A stretch of 64,000 nt of DNA from Pseudomonas fragi (GTDB lineage Bacteria; Pseudomonadota; Gammaproteobacteria; Pseudomonadales; Pseudomonadaceae), in contig NZ_CP104861.1 in NCBI RefSeq assembly GCF_025426255.1, forward strand, positions 124,001-188,000, given 5' to 3'. The translations under genes and the position numbers were made by a program. Positions 18,644 to 29,013 of the stretch are shown here, piece by piece; positions within the stretch are counted from its first letter, which is position 1; the number at the start of each line of letters is the position of its first letter. Under the pieces are notes generated by a model. The model had not been told where the DNA came from. It worked only from the letters and a program-made list of their open reading frames with translations, and searched no databases.

Positions 18644-20137
18644 TTACAGCTTGATCCAGGTGGACTTCAGCTCGGTGTACTTGTCGAATGCGTGCAGTGA
18701 CTTGTCACGGCCATTGCCCGACTGTTTGAAACCACCAAACGGAGCGGTCATGTCGCCACCATCGTATTGGTTGACCCAGACGCTGCCGGCGCGCAAGGCT
18801 TTGGCCGTCAGGTGAGCCTTGGAAATGTCCGCAGTCCACACCGCAGCCGCCAGGCCGTATGGCGTATCGTTGGCAATCTGGATGGCTTCTGCTGCGCTAT
18901 CAAAGGTGATGACCGACAGTACCGGGCCGAAGATTTCTTCCTGGGCGATTTTCATTGCGTTGCTAACGCCGTCGAAAATGGTCGGTTCAACGTAGGTTCC
19001 GCCGGTTTCTTGCAGGATTTGGTTGCCGCCCGCTACCAGTTTTGCGCCTTCGCTGTGGCCAGCCTTGATGTACGACAGCACGGTGTTCATTTGCTGGGTA
19101 TCAACCAGAGCACCCACGGTGGTTGCCGGGTCCAGCGGGTTGCCAGGCTTCCAGCCTTTGAGGGCCTCGATCACCAGCGGCAGGAATTTGTCCTTGATCG
19201 AGCGCTCGACCAGCAGGCGCGAACCTGCGGTACAGACTTCGCCCTGGTTGAAGGCAATGGCGCTGGCAGCCGACTCGGCAGCCGCTTGCAGGTCCGGTGC
19301 GTCGGCAAAGACGATGTTCGGGCTCTTGCCGCCGGCTTCGAGCCAGATACGCTTCATGTTGGATTCGCCCGCGTAGATCATCAACTGCTTGGCGATCTTG
19401 GTCGAACCGGTGAACACCAGCGTATCGACGTCCATGTGCAGGGCCAGAGCCTTGCCGACGGTATGGCCATAGCCTGGCAGCACGTTGAATACACCTGCCG
19501 GGATACCGGCTTCAACAGCCAGTGCGGCGATACGGATGGCGGTCAGCGGGGATTTTTCGGACGGCTTGAGGATCACCGAGTTACCGGTCGACAGAGCCGG
19601 GCCCAGTTTCCAGCACGCCATCATCAGCGGGAAGTTCCACGGCACGATGGCAGCGACAACGCCTACCGGCTCACGGGTCACCAGGCCCAGCTGATCGTGC
19701 GGGGTAGCAGCAACCTCGTCGTAAATCTTGTCGATGGCTTCGCCGCTCCAGCTCAGCGCACCGGCTGCGCCGGGCACGTCGATGCCCAGTGAGTCGCTGA
19801 TTGGTTTGCCCATGTCCAGGGTCTCAAGCAGGGCCAGTTCTTCGGCGTTGTGCTTGAGCAGGCCAGCAAAGCGGATCATTGCAGCTTTGCGCTTGGCCGG
19901 GGCCAGGCGCGACCAGACGCCAGATTCGAAGGTCTTGCGGGCAACTTCTACGGCGCGTTGGGCGTCTGTGCTATCGCAGCTGGCAACCTTGCCCAACAAG
20001 CGGCCATCGACCGGGCTCAGACACTCGAACGTTTCACTGGAGGCCGCGTCGGTGTATTCACCGTTGATGTAGGCGCGACCTTCGATTTTCAGCTGTTGGG
20101 CCCGTTGTTCCCAGTCAGCACGCGTCAGGGTGGTCAT
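18644..20137 (-). CDS. pauC: Aldehyde dehydrogenase of polyamine catabolism (PauC/KauB/PuuC-like)
   Basis: NAD(P)-dependent dehydrogenase of 497 aa that oxidises gamma-glutamyl-gamma-aminobutyraldehyde or related amino-aldehydes to acids. The catalytic cysteine is in FNQGEVCTAGSR, the general base in LEAGGKSPN, and VPWNFPLMMACWK contributes to the cofactor site. The N-terminal MTTLTRADWEQRA is typical of the KauB/PuuC group. It is divergent from the cupin gene at 20376, with a 12 bp palindrome in the shared gap. Confidence 0.9.
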   Translation of the reverse strand: MTTLTRADWEQRAQQLKIEGRAYINGEYTDAASSETFECLSPVDGRLLGKVASCDSTDAQRAVEVARKTFESGVWSRLAPAKRKAAMIRFAGLLKHNAEELALLETLDMGKPISDSLGIDVPGAAGALSWSGEAIDKIYDEVAATPHDQLGLVTREPVGVVAAIVPWNFPLMMACWKLGPALSTGNSVILKPSEKSPLTAIRIAALAVEAGIPAGVFNVLPGYGHTVGKALALHMDVDTLVFTGSTKIAKQLMIYAGESNMKRIWLEAGGKSPNIVFADAPDLQAAAESAASAIAFNQGEVCTAGSRLLVERSIKDKFLPLVIEALKGWKPGNPLDPATTVGALVDTQQMNTVLSYIKAGHSEGAKLVAGGNQILQETGGTYVEPTIFDGVSNAMKIAQEEIFGPVLSVITFDSAAEAIQIANDTPYGLAAAVWTADISKAHLTAKALRAGSVWVNQYDGGDMTAPFGGFKQSGNGRDKSLHAFDKYTELKSTWIKL

Positions 20138-20277
20138 TCGAGTGTCCTCCTCTTGTTAAAAATAGAAGCGCCGGCTTTTTCATGTGGCGCGTCAGGGATG
20201 CTGTCCAGTCCACTAAATTGACTGGCACGAGACATGCGCCACCCTAAACCAGTGGCCCACGAACTTTCAATATATTT

Positions 20278-20289
20278 GACACATGTGTC
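20278..20289. promoter_or_regulatory. Perfect palindrome GACACATGTGTC in divergent promoter gap
   Basis: Twelve-base perfect dyad, extended to TTTGACACATGTGTC-GCAAA, between pauC and the cupin gene. A half-site-like GTCGCAAT recurs at 20350-20357 just before the cupin ribosome site. It is a candidate operator, for example for the PauR-like protein encoded at 7981; no binding data are implied. Confidence 0.5.
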
Positions 20290-20375
20290 GCAAACGGCAT
20301 GGCTTGTTCGTTTTAATAAACATAGACTTTGGTTTTACTGACCACACACGTCGCAATTTCGGGGGGATAACAATT

Positions 20376-20738
20376 ATGAGCATCGCAAGCGTAGTCGACT
20401 TCAGCACTGCCAATACCCAGGCTGACCGTTTCAGCCCTGCACCCGAAAAGGTGCTTAAAGGCAGCCCCGAACAAGTTATCCACAACCATTACAACAGCCC
20501 GTGTGGGCAGATGAGCGCTGGTGTGTGGGAAGGTGCTGTGGGCCAGTGGACGGTCAATTACACCGAGCATGAATACTGTGAAATCGTGCAGGGCGTTTCA
20601 GTTTTGCGTGACCAGGAAGGTAACGCCAAGACTCTGCGGGCCGGTGATCGCTTTGTGATCCCGGCTGGTTTCAAGGGCACGTGGGAGGTGCTGGAACCAT
20701 GTCGGAAAATTTACGTGGTGTTTGAACAGAAATCCTGA
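20376..20738 (+). CDS. Cupin domain protein (DUF861/EutQ-like)
   Basis: Single-domain small beta-barrel protein of 120 aa. It carries the GVWEGAVGQWTVNYTEHEYCEIVQG segment and GDRFVIPAGFKGTWEVLEP of the DUF861 cupin family. Related proteins are often encoded beside polyamine or amino acid catabolic genes, but their activity is not established. The ATG at 20376 follows GGGGGGAT; upstream codons in frame overlap the divergent promoter and were left out. Confidence 0.84.
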   Translation: MSIASVVDFSTANTQADRFSPAPEKVLKGSPEQVIHNHYNSPCGQMSAGVWEGAVGQWTVNYTEHEYCEIVQGVSVLRDQEGNAKTLRAGDRFVIPAGFKGTWEVLEPCRKIYVVFEQKS

Positions 20739-20755
20739 GGCTACTGGCCCGGAAT

Positions 20756-20793
20756 AAAAAAAGCCCTGCAATGTATTGATGGCAGGGCTTTTT
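20756..20793 (+). terminator. Terminator after cupin gene
   Basis: AAAAAAAGCCCTGC and GCAGGGCTTTTT pair around a 12-base loop, followed by GTTTTG. It serves the cupin gene ending at 20738. Confidence 0.88.
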
Positions 20794-20810
20794 GTTTTGT
20801 TCGCGAGCAC

Positions 20811-20845
20811 AAAAAAGGCCCGTATCGTGAGATATGGGCCTTTTT
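20811..20845 (-). terminator. Terminator of rpmB-rpmG
   Basis: AAAAAAGGCCCGTATC pairs with GATATGGGCCTTTTT around GTGA. Read leftward it lies 19 bases after the rpmG stop and ends in a T run. Confidence 0.88.
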
Positions 20846-20863
20846 CGTAAGAAGAAAAACCAA

Positions 20864-21019
20864 TTACTTGATTTTGGCTTCTTTGTAGATCACGTGCTTG
20901 CGAACCCGCGGATCGAATTTTTTGATTTCGATTTTGTCCGGAGTGGTGCGCTTGTTCTTATCAGTGGTGTAGAAATGGCCTGTACCAGCGCTCGACACCA
21001 AACGGATCAATTCACGCAT
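20864..21019 (-). CDS. rpmG: 50S ribosomal protein L33
   Basis: Fifty-one residues beginning [19 protein letters not shown], the usual length and sequence of bacterial L33 without zinc cysteines. It binds 23S rRNA near the E site of the large subunit. It lies 11 bases after rpmB on the same strand, forming the conserved rpmB-rpmG operon that ends at the hairpin at 20811-20845. A GGGAGC ribosome site precedes the ATG. Confidence 0.97.
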   Translation of the reverse strand: MRELIRLVSSAGTGHFYTTDKNKRTTPDKIEIKKFDPRVRKHVIYKEAKIK

Positions 21020-21030
21020 GATTAGCTCCC

Positions 21031-21264
21031 TTAGATCTTGCCAGCACGGCGGATTTCGGCCAGCACGACAGTAATGCCACGCTTGTCGATGATACGCATG
21101 CCTTTAGCAGATACGCGCAGACGTACGAAACGTTTCTCTTCTTCAACCCAGAAGCGGTGATGCTGCAGGTTCGGCAGGAAACGACGACGGGTTTTGTTAT
21201 TTGCGTGGGAAATGTTATTCCCAGTCACCGGACCCTTACCGGTAACTTGACAGACTCTCGACAT
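21031..21264 (-). CDS. rpmB: 50S ribosomal protein L28
   Basis: Seventy-seven residues starting [17 protein letters not shown] and rich in basic residues ([12 protein letters not shown]), as in L28 of gammaproteobacteria. It is a structural protein of the large ribosomal subunit. It is the first gene of the rpmB-rpmG operon, with a good sigma70-type promoter at 21412-21440 about 150 bases upstream. Confidence 0.97.
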   Translation of the reverse strand: MSRVCQVTGKGPVTGNNISHANNKTRRRFLPNLQHHRFWVEEEKRFVRLRVSAKGMRIIDKRGITVVLAEIRRAGKI

Positions 21265-21411
21265 GCCTCAGCCCTCTAAAACCACATGCCCAACCCGGCA
21301 TGGGTTGGCCGCTTAATCTCTCAGTCATGGCGCCAGGCGCCGCGTTTCTTTAAGGGTCTTACCGGCTACACCTACAAACGCAGGAACCGGGCCCCTAGAA
21401 AAGAGCGCTGC

Positions 21412-21440
21412 TTTATACCAGAAAGACTAAAGAGCAACAA
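21412..21440 (-). promoter_or_regulatory. Sigma70-type promoter of rpmB-rpmG
   Basis: Read on the minus strand: TTGTTG (21435-21440), a 17-base spacer, then TATAAA (21412-21417). Transcription would start near 21405 and run into rpmB with a ~140-base leader. Confidence 0.65.
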
Positions 21441-21565
21441 CAAGCAGTGTGATTTGCTGTAATTAATGAAGCCGCCATTTTAACGCCAATCCACGCGGCG
21501 TCTATGCCTTACAGCGATTTACCGCTCGTCGCGGGGTACAAGGGTTCAGGTATTAATCTCGGCTT

Positions 21566-21664
21566 GTAGCCGCTGCCGAGGGCTGCGAGCGAGCACAAAA
21601 GGGTCGCGTTTTCACGATAATTGAAGACTCTGCGGGCCTTTTCGCAGCCTTCGGCAGCGGTTAC
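21566..21664. repeat. Type B palindromic intergenic repeat, copy 1
   Basis: It begins GTAGCCGCTGCCGAGGGCTGCGA and ends TCGCAGCCTTCGGCAGCGGTTAC, with a ~50 bp centre carrying GGGTCGC. Similar copies lie at 31130, 36677, 61344 and (right half only) 63528. Confidence 0.85.
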
Positions 21665-21765
21665 AGCCATTAAAAAGTAGTCATTTTTCTATCAGAGCAC
21701 TAGGGTTAGCCTTTTCCAGACTGCACTTGCAGATGGGCCTCATCGACTTGTAAAGGAAACAGATC

Positions 21766-23352
21766 ATGCGCCTCGCTGCCGTCCCCTTTTTGCTCACCTT
21801 TTGCCTGAGCCCGCTAGTTCAGGCGGCCACCTTGAGTGTTTGTACCGAGGCCAGCCCTGAAGGGTTCGATGTGGTGCAGTACAACTCGCTCAGCACCACC
21901 AATGCCTCGGCAGACGTCCTGATGAACCGTCTGGTGGATTTTGACGCTCAATCCGCAAAGCTGGTGCCCAGTCTGGCGCAAAGCTGGTCAGTGTCTCCTG
22001 ATGGCCTTGTATACGACTTCAAGCTGCGTCCCGGGGTCAAGTTTCACAGCACGGCCTGGTTCACCCCGAGCCGAGAGTTGAATGCCGATGACGTGCGTTT
22101 CAGTTTCGAACGCATGCTTGATCCCGCCAATCCGTGGCACAAAGTGGCTCAAAGCGGTTTCCCCCACGCACAATCCTTGCAGTTGCCCGAGCTGATCAAA
22201 AAGATTGAAACCCCAGACCCGCTGACCGTGCGTTTCACTCTAAGCCACCCGGACTCGACCTTTTTACCGGCTTTGAGCATGGGTTTCGCGTCAATCTACT
22301 CGGCCGAATATGCCGATAAGTTGATGAAGGCGGGTACTCCCGAGTTGATGAACAGCCAGCCGATTGGCACCGGGCCTTTTGTGTTCAGTCGATTCCAGAA
22401 AGATGCAGTGGTGCGCTACAAGGCCAACCCCGACTACTTTGCGGGCAAGCCAGCGGTTGATGGGCTGATTTTTGCGATTACCCCGGACGCCAACGTACGG
22501 CTCCAGAAATTGCGCCGCAATGAGTGCCAGATTGCACTCTCGCCCAAGCCGCTGGATGTGGAAGCTGCCGCCAAGGATCCCGCGTTGGCGGTGGCGCAAA
22601 CCCCGGCCTTCATGACCGCGTTTGTGGCGATCAACAGTCAACACCCACCACTGGACAAGCCTGAAGTGCGTCAGGCGATCAACCTGGCCTTCGACAAGCA
22701 GACTTACCTCAAGGCCGTATTCGAGAACAGCGCACAGGCTGCCAATGGTATTTATCCGGCCACGACCTGGAGTTACGCCAAGGACTTGCCGGGTTACGCG
22801 CACGATCCGCAAAAAGCCCGTGAATTGCTGGCCAAGGCGGGCTTTAAAGATGGTTTTAAAACCACTATCTGGACGCGCCCATCAGGCAGCGTGCTCAACC
22901 CGAACCCGAGCCTGGGAGCGCAGTTGCTGCAGGCTGATTTGGCCAAGGTTGGGGTCAAGGCCGATATTCGGGTGATCGAGTGGGGGGAACTGATTCGTCG
23001 CGCCAAGGCGGGCGAGCATGATCTGCTGTTTATGGGCTGGGCCGGTGATAACGGCGACCCGGATAATTACCTCACGCCGCAGTTTTCATGTGCGGCAGTG
23101 AAGTCCGGGACTAACTTTGCGCGTTATTGCGACAAGACTCTGGACGCTCTGATCAGTCAGGGTAAAACCCTCAGCGATCAGGATAAGCGCAGCGCGTTGT
23201 ATCAGAAGGCTCAAGCGCTGATTCAGCAGCAGGCGCTGTGGCTGCCACTGGCGCATCCAACGGCTTACGCACTCACCCGTAAAGACGTACAGGGTTATCA
23301 GGTAAGTCCATTTGGGCGTCAGGACTTTTCGACGGTCAGCGTCAAGCCTTGA
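21766..23352 (+). CDS. ABC transporter periplasmic peptide/solute-binding protein (SBP family 5, DppA-like)
   Basis: Periplasmic binding protein of 528 aa with a cleavable signal (residues ~1-20, VQA-AT) and the family 5 pattern: TEASPEGFDVVQYNS, DFKLRPGVKFHS, GTGPFVFSRFQKDAVVRYKANPDYF and a C-terminal FMGWAGDNGDPDNYL. Members deliver di/oligopeptides or related solutes to an ABC importer. No permease or ATPase gene lies beside it, so it must share a transporter encoded elsewhere, as orphan DppA-like proteins do in P. aeruginosa (compare PA5317). The ligand is unknown. Confidence 0.9.
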   Translation: MRLAAVPFLLTFCLSPLVQAATLSVCTEASPEGFDVVQYNSLSTTNASADVLMNRLVDFDAQSAKLVPSLAQSWSVSPDGLVYDFKLRPGVKFHSTAWFTPSRELNADDVRFSFERMLDPANPWHKVAQSGFPHAQSLQLPELIKKIETPDPLTVRFTLSHPDSTFLPALSMGFASIYSAEYADKLMKAGTPELMNSQPIGTGPFVFSRFQKDAVVRYKANPDYFAGKPAVDGLIFAITPDANVRLQKLRRNECQIALSPKPLDVEAAAKDPALAVAQTPAFMTAFVAINSQHPPLDKPEVRQAINLAFDKQTYLKAVFENSAQAANGIYPATTWSYAKDLPGYAHDPQKARELLAKAGFKDGFKTTIWTRPSGSVLNPNPSLGAQLLQADLAKVGVKADIRVIEWGELIRRAKAGEHDLLFMGWAGDNGDPDNYLTPQFSCAAVKSGTNFARYCDKTLDALISQGKTLSDQDKRSALYQKAQALIQQQALWLPLAHPTAYALTRKDVQGYQVSPFGRQDFSTVSVKP

Positions 23353-23355
23353 GCC

Positions 23356-24030
23356 TTACATCCAGCCGTGCTCGACCATTGAAAGCGGCTGGCCATCGCC
23401 GATAATAAAATGATCCAGCACCCGCACTTCGATCAGATCCAGCGCTTGGGTCAAGCGTTTGGTCAAGGTGCGGTCGGCCTGGCTCGGCTCGGTGATACCG
23501 GAGGGGTGGTTATGGCAGAAAATTACCGCTGCGGCATTGTGCGCAAGTGCGCGCTTGACCACCTGGCGTGGGTAAACGCTGGCGCTGTCGATGGAGCCTC
23601 TAAAGAGTATTTCAAAGGCCAGCATGCGGTGTTTTGAGTCCAGAAACAGGCAGCCAAAAACCTCGTGCGGCTCATGGCGCAGCAGCGACTTGAGATAGTC
23701 GCGAACTGCTTGCGGGCTCTCCAGAGCACTGTCGCGGCGCAGGCGCTCGGCCAGGTGACGACGGCTCATTTCCAGTACCGCCTGCAACTGGCTGAACTTG
23801 GCGGGGCCCAGCCCGAGCTGGCGGCAGAATGCGCGTAGATCGGCTTCGAGCAAGGCCCGCAGGCTGCCGAACTCGGTGAGTAAATGACGCGCCAGATCAA
23901 CTGCGCTTTTGCCCGAAACCCCGGTGCGCAGGAAAATTGCCAGCAACTCTGCGTCGGAAAGACTGGATGATCCGTGCTGTAAAAGCTTCTCGCGCGGGCG
24001 CTCGGCCGCGGGCCAATCTCGAATGCTCAT
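23356..24030 (-). CDS. radC: RadC/YeeS family JAMM domain protein
   Basis: Protein of 224 aa with an N-terminal helix-hairpin-helix region (~20-90) and a JAB1/MPN-type metal site HNHPSG (173-178) followed by D186. Despite the name, a direct DNA repair role has been withdrawn for the E. coli protein; its function remains open. A GGAGG ribosome site precedes the ATG. It is divergent from coaBC, the arrangement common in gammaproteobacteria, and its stop is three bases from the stop of the convergent substrate-binding gene. Confidence 0.93.
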   Translation of the reverse strand: MSIRDWPAAERPREKLLQHGSSSLSDAELLAIFLRTGVSGKSAVDLARHLLTEFGSLRALLEADLRAFCRQLGLGPAKFSQLQAVLEMSRRHLAERLRRDSALESPQAVRDYLKSLLRHEPHEVFGCLFLDSKHRMLAFEILFRGSIDSASVYPRQVVKRALAHNAAAVIFCHNHPSGITEPSQADRTLTKRLTQALDLIEVRVLDHFIIGDGQPLSMVEHGWM

Positions 24031-24152
24031 AACACCTCCTTGTAAGTGGGCGCCGCTGTTCCCTGGCAGGCGCTGTGTTATCTTAGCCCATCATTTTTGC
24101 GTGGCATTTGGCCATTTTCCGCGCAGTCATCATCGAACTAAAAGGCAGGCCT

Positions 24153-25361
24153 ATGCAGCGGCTGTATCGAAAACGCATTGTTTTGGGCGTCGGCGGCGGC
24201 ATCGCGGCTTACAAGAGTGCAGAGCTGGTTCGTCGTCTGCTGGACCAAGGCGCGGAAGTACGGGTTGTGATGACCCGCGGCGGCAGCGAATTCATCACCC
24301 CTCTGACCATGCAGGCGTTGTCCGGGCACCCCGTTCATCTGGATTTGCTCGATCCGGCGGCTGAAGCGGCCATGGGCCACATCGAACTGGCCAAGTGGGC
24401 CGATCTGGTACTGATCGCCCCGGCGACCGCTGACCTTATCGCTCGTCTTGCCCAAGGCTTGGCTAATGATCTGCTGACCACGTTGGTGCTCGCCACTGAT
24501 GCAACGGTCGCCATCGCGCCTGCAATGAACCAGGCCATGTGGCGTGACCCGGCTACCCAGGCCAATACCCGATTGCTTGAGAGCCGCGGTTTGCGCGTAT
24601 TTGGCCCGGCCTCCGGGAGCCAGGCCTGCGGAGATGTAGGCTTTGGTCGCATGCTGGAAGCAGATGATCTGGTGCACTGCGCCGCCGAGTGCTTTCAGCG
24701 TCAGGTGCTGACCGGCAAGCACGTACTGATTACTGCTGGCCCGACCCAGGAAAACATCGACCCGGTGCGCTACATCACCAACCACAGCTCCGGGAAAATG
24801 GGCTTTGCTCTGGCCGAAGCGGCAGTTGAAGCCGGTGCTCGCGTAACCTTGATCACAGGCCCGGTTCACTTGCCGACCCCGGATCGGGTTAGCCGCATCG
24901 ACGTGGTCAGTGCCCGGGACATGCTCGCAGCTTGTGAGGCGGCGATTCCCTGTGATGTGTTTATTGCATCCGCTGCAGTTGCAGACTACCGCCCGGAAGT
25001 CGTAGCCCCGCAAAAGCTCAAGAAAGACCCTACCAAGGGTGACGGCCTGTTGCTGCAGATGGTGCGCAATCCAGACATTCTGGCCACCATCGCTTCGCGC
25101 CCTGATCGCCCTTTTAGTGTCGGTTTTGCTGCAGAGACCGAGCACTTGCTCGATTACGCTGCGCGCAAGCTCAAAGACAAAAACCTCGACCTGATTGTGG
25201 CCAACGATGTGGCTAACCCCAGCATCGGCTTCAACAGCGAGGAAAACGCGTGCAGCGTGATTGATCGCGAACTGCACGCCACTGTGTTTGCCCAGACCAG
25301 CAAGGGCAAGATTGCCCGCCAGCTGATCACTTTTATCGCCGAACGTCTGAACCAGGTTTAA
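24153..25361 (+). CDS. coaBC: Bifunctional phosphopantothenoylcysteine decarboxylase/synthetase
   Basis: Two-step coenzyme A enzyme of 402 aa. The FMN-dependent CoaC domain (residues ~1-185) has the catalytic histidine in [11 protein letters not shown], the PAMN loop and the cysteine in [10 protein letters not shown]. The CoaB synthetase domain (~190-400) has [22 protein letters not shown] and the KLKK motif. The ATG at 24153 is preferred; 15 upstream codons overlap the promoter gap. dut follows after five bases, so the two are co-transcribed. Confidence 0.95.
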   Translation: MQRLYRKRIVLGVGGGIAAYKSAELVRRLLDQGAEVRVVMTRGGSEFITPLTMQALSGHPVHLDLLDPAAEAAMGHIELAKWADLVLIAPATADLIARLAQGLANDLLTTLVLATDATVAIAPAMNQAMWRDPATQANTRLLESRGLRVFGPASGSQACGDVGFGRMLEADDLVHCAAECFQRQVLTGKHVLITAGPTQENIDPVRYITNHSSGKMGFALAEAAVEAGARVTLITGPVHLPTPDRVSRIDVVSARDMLAACEAAIPCDVFIASAAVADYRPEVVAPQKLKKDPTKGDGLLLQMVRNPDILATIASRPDRPFSVGFAAETEHLLDYAARKLKDKNLDLIVANDVANPSIGFNSEENACSVIDRELHATVFAQTSKGKIARQLITFIAERLNQV

Positions 25362-25366
25362 CTCGT

Positions 25367-25822
25367 ATGCACGCTTTGCAAGCCAAAATCCTCGATCCAC
25401 GCATTGGTAACGAATTTCCGCTGCCACAGTACGCCACCCCAGGTTCTGCAGGCCTTGACCTGCGCGCCATGCTTAAACAAGACACCGTTCTGGAGCCGGG
25501 CCAGACCCTGCTGATCCCGACGGGTCTGTCGGTGTATATCGGCGATCCGGGCCTTGCCGCGCTGATCCTGCCGCGCTCGGGCCTGGGCCACAAACACGGA
25601 ATCGTGCTGGGTAACCTGGTCGGCCTGATTGACTCCGATTACCAGGGCGAACTGATGGTGTCGTGCTGGAACCGTGGCCAAACCGCATTCAACATCACGA
25701 TCGGCGAGCGTATTGCTCAGTTGGTACTGGTACCGGTGGTGCAGGCTCACTTTGAACTGGTCGAAGAATTCGATGAAAGCCAGCGTGGCGCTGGTGGTTT
25801 TGGCCATTCCGGCAAGCTCTGA
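25367..25822 (+). CDS. dut: Deoxyuridine 5'-triphosphate nucleotidohydrolase (dUTPase)
   Basis: Trimeric enzyme of 151 aa that splits dUTP into dUMP and pyrophosphate, keeping uracil out of DNA and feeding dTMP synthesis. The five motifs are visible: [44 protein letters not shown] and the C-terminal [10 protein letters not shown]. It is directly downstream of coaBC. A 9 bp hairpin (25835-25857) follows the stop. Confidence 0.97.
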   Translation: MHALQAKILDPRIGNEFPLPQYATPGSAGLDLRAMLKQDTVLEPGQTLLIPTGLSVYIGDPGLAALILPRSGLGHKHGIVLGNLVGLIDSDYQGELMVSCWNRGQTAFNITIGERIAQLVLVPVVQAHFELVEEFDESQRGAGGFGHSGKL

Positions 25823-25834
25823 TTTTGCAGTATC

Positions 25835-25857
25835 AGGTCAGGCGTGATGCCTGACCT
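25835..25857 (+). terminator. Hairpin between dut and algC
   Basis: AGGTCAGGC and GCCTGACCT form a perfect 9 bp stem around GTGAT, 13 bases after the dut stop. Only a weak T stretch (CGTTTT) follows, so it may slow rather than end transcription, or stabilise the upstream message. Confidence 0.5.
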
Positions 25858-25900
25858 TAAACGTTTTACTGAATCCTCTGAGCGTGGAGTCCCACCCGCA

Positions 25901-27298
25901 ATGACTAGCCCCGCTTCGGTCCCGCCAAAATTCCCTGACAGCATTTTTCGCGCCTACGACATTCGTGGCGTGGTCCCGCAAACCTTGACCCCTGAGACCG
26001 CGTACTGGATAGGCCGTGCCATCGGTGCAGAGAGTTTGGCCAAGGGTGAACCGCATGTGTCGGTGGGCCGGGATGGACGCTTGTCCGGTCCTGAGCTGGT
26101 CGAGCGCTTGATCCAGGGTGTAGCGGACAGTGGCTGCAAGGTCAGTGATGTGGGTCTGGTGCCTACACCTGCTCTGTATTACGCAACTCACGTGTTGGCG
26201 GGCAAGTCGGGTGTGATGCTCACGGGCAGCCATAACCCGCCAAACTACAACGGTTTTAAAATCGTGATCGCGGGCGATACGCTGGCGGACGAACAAATCA
26301 CCGCGCTGCACACGCGACTGAAAACCAACGACCTGACCTGGGGCGAAGGCAGCATCGAGCGCGTTGATATTTTACCGCGCTACGCCGATGTGATTACCCG
26401 GGACATCAAGTTGGCCAAACGCTTGAAGGTGGTGGTGGACTGCGGCAACGGCGTAGCCGGCGTGATCGCACCGCAATTGATTGAAGCCCTTGGCTGTGAA
26501 GTGATCCCGCTGTTCTGCGAAGTGGATGGTAGCTTTCCCAACCACCATCCAGACCCTAGCAAGCCTGAAAATCTGCTGGACCTGATCGCCAGAGTCAAAG
26601 AAACCAATGCCGATATCGGGCTGGCCTTTGATGGTGATGCTGACCGCGTGGGCGTGGTGACTAATGCAGGCACCATAGTGTTCGCAGATCATTTGCTGAT
26701 GCTGTTTGCTCAGGATGTATTGCAACGCAACCCTACGGCCGAGGTCATATTCGACGTGAAATGCACGCGTCGTCTGATCCCGTTGATCAAGGAAAATGGC
26801 GGTCGCCCACTGATGTGGAAGACCGGTCATTCGTTGATCAAAAAGAAGATGAAAGAAACCGGTGCCCTGCTGGCTGGTGAAATGAGCGGGCATATCTTTT
26901 TCAAAGAGCGCTGGTTTGGTTTCGATGACGGTATTTACAGCGCCGCGCGCCTGCTGGAGATCCTCAGCAAGCGCCAGGTGACGGCCGAAGAGCTGTTTGA
27001 GACCTTCCCGAACGATATTTCTACGCCAGAAATCAATATCGATGTGACGGATGAGAGCAAATTCAGCATCATTGAAGCTCTGCACGACGCCCAATGGGGG
27101 GACGCCGCCGAGCTGACATCCATTGATGGTGTGCGGGTTGACTACCCTCATGGCTGGGGTCTGGTTCGCGCGTCCAACACCACCCCGGTGCTGGTGCTGC
27201 GATTTGAGGCCGAAACCGAGGCCGAACTGCAACGCATCAAGGACGTCTTTCACGCTCAACTGAAGCGTGTGGCCCCTGATCTCCCACTACCGTTTTGA
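25901..27298 (+). CDS. algC: Phosphomannomutase/phosphoglucomutase
   Basis: Enzyme of 465 aa that interconverts the 6- and 1-phosphates of mannose and glucose, supplying alginate, LPS core and rhamnolipid precursors. The phosphoserine loop is TGSHNPPNYNGFK, the metal loop DGDADRVG, the sugar loop GEMSGH and the phosphate-binding loop RASNTTPVL. The ATG at 25901 gives a length close to the 463 aa of P. aeruginosa AlgC; the frame runs 19 codons further upstream across the hairpin. Confidence 0.95.
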   Translation: MTSPASVPPKFPDSIFRAYDIRGVVPQTLTPETAYWIGRAIGAESLAKGEPHVSVGRDGRLSGPELVERLIQGVADSGCKVSDVGLVPTPALYYATHVLAGKSGVMLTGSHNPPNYNGFKIVIAGDTLADEQITALHTRLKTNDLTWGEGSIERVDILPRYADVITRDIKLAKRLKVVVDCGNGVAGVIAPQLIEALGCEVIPLFCEVDGSFPNHHPDPSKPENLLDLIARVKETNADIGLAFDGDADRVGVVTNAGTIVFADHLLMLFAQDVLQRNPTAEVIFDVKCTRRLIPLIKENGGRPLMWKTGHSLIKKKMKETGALLAGEMSGHIFFKERWFGFDDGIYSAARLLEILSKRQVTAEELFETFPNDISTPEINIDVTDESKFSIIEALHDAQWGDAAELTSIDGVRVDYPHGWGLVRASNTTPVLVLRFEAETEAELQRIKDVFHAQLKRVAPDLPLPF

Positions 27299-27323
27299 TC
27301 GACTAGTTTTACCGGAGCCCTGA

Positions 27324-28229
<906 letters not shown>

Positions 28230-28236
28230 GCAGAAC

Positions 28237-28276
28237 AAAAAAAGCCCCGCCCGGAGCGATCCGGGCGGGGCTTTTT
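28237..28276. terminator. Bidirectional terminator between argB and pyrE
   Basis: AAAAAAGCCCCGCCCGG pairs with CCGGGCGGGGCTTTTT around AGCGAT. It serves argB rightward and pyrE leftward. Confidence 0.92.
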
Positions 28277-28289
28277 CATGGGCGGGGAG

Positions 28290-28931
28290 TTAAATCCCGT
28301 ACTGCGCCCGGTACGCTTCAACGGCTGGCAGGTATTGCTTGAGCGTTTCGTCTTCGGCCAGGTACTGCAGAACCTGGTTCAACGAAACGATGCTGATGAC
28401 CGGAATGCCGAAGTCGCGCTCGACTTCCTGGATTGCCGACAGCTCGCCATTGCCGCGCTCCTGGCGGTTCAGGGCAATCATCACGCCTGCCGCCTTGGCG
28501 CCCTGAGCCTGAATGATCTGCATGACTTCACGGATGGCGGTGCCGGCCGTGATCACGTCGTCGATGATCAGGATATCGCCTTCAAGCGGCGAGCCGACCA
28601 GGCTGCCACCTTCGCCGTGGGCCTTGGCTTCCTTGCGGTTGAAACACCATGGCAGATCGCGATCGTGGTGCTCGGCCAGCGCGACGGCGGTGGTCGCAGC
28701 CAAGGGGATACCCTTGTAGGCCGGGCCAAAGAGCACGTCGAAGGAAATGCCGCTGTCAACGATGGCGGCCGCATAGAAGCGCCCCAGTTGAGCCAGCGCA
28801 GAACCTGTGTTGAACAGGCCGGCATTGAAGAAGTAAGGACTGGTACGCCCCGACTTCAGGGTGAACTCACCGAAGCGCAGTACGCCGCGATCGATGGCAA
28901 AACGGATGAAGTCGCGCTGATACGCTTGCAT
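28290..28931 (-). CDS. pyrE: Orotate phosphoribosyltransferase
   Basis: Pyrimidine biosynthesis enzyme of 213 aa that joins orotate and PRPP to give OMP. The PRPP motif is [13 protein letters not shown], the flexible catalytic loop carries [11 protein letters not shown], and the N-terminal [21 protein letters not shown] is typical. The ATG at 28931 was chosen over a start seven codons upstream. Divergent from crc with an 82 bp gap holding a dyad at 28976-28992. Confidence 0.96.
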   Translation of the reverse strand: MQAYQRDFIRFAIDRGVLRFGEFTLKSGRTSPYFFNAGLFNTGSALAQLGRFYAAAIVDSGISFDVLFGPAYKGIPLAATTAVALAEHHDRDLPWCFNRKEAKAHGEGGSLVGSPLEGDILIIDDVITAGTAIREVMQIIQAQGAKAAGVMIALNRQERGNGELSAIQEVERDFGIPVISIVSLNQVLQYLAEDETLKQYLPAVEAYRAQYGI

Positions 28932-28975
28932 GAAAAAAGCCCCAGATACCACGGATTTAGCTAATTAGTAAGACC

Positions 28976-28992
28976 GCGTGTATCATACACGC
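28976..28992. promoter_or_regulatory. Dyad GCGTGTA-TCA-TACACGC in pyrE/crc gap
   Basis: Perfect 7 bp arms with a 3-base spacer between the divergent pyrE and crc starts. It could be an operator or part of overlapping promoters; no known consensus was matched. Confidence 0.35.
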
Positions 28993-29013
28993 ACGTGATT
29001 TTTGGGGCCATTT

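Larger units (their letters stand above)
21265..21765. other. 501 bp intergenic region between rpmB and the ABC substrate-binding gene
   Basis: It holds the leftward rpmB promoter, a type B palindromic repeat (21566-21664) and the rightward leader of the substrate-binding protein with AAAGGAAAC before its ATG. No conserved small gene or RNA was recognised in the remaining ~200 bases. Confidence 0.7.
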
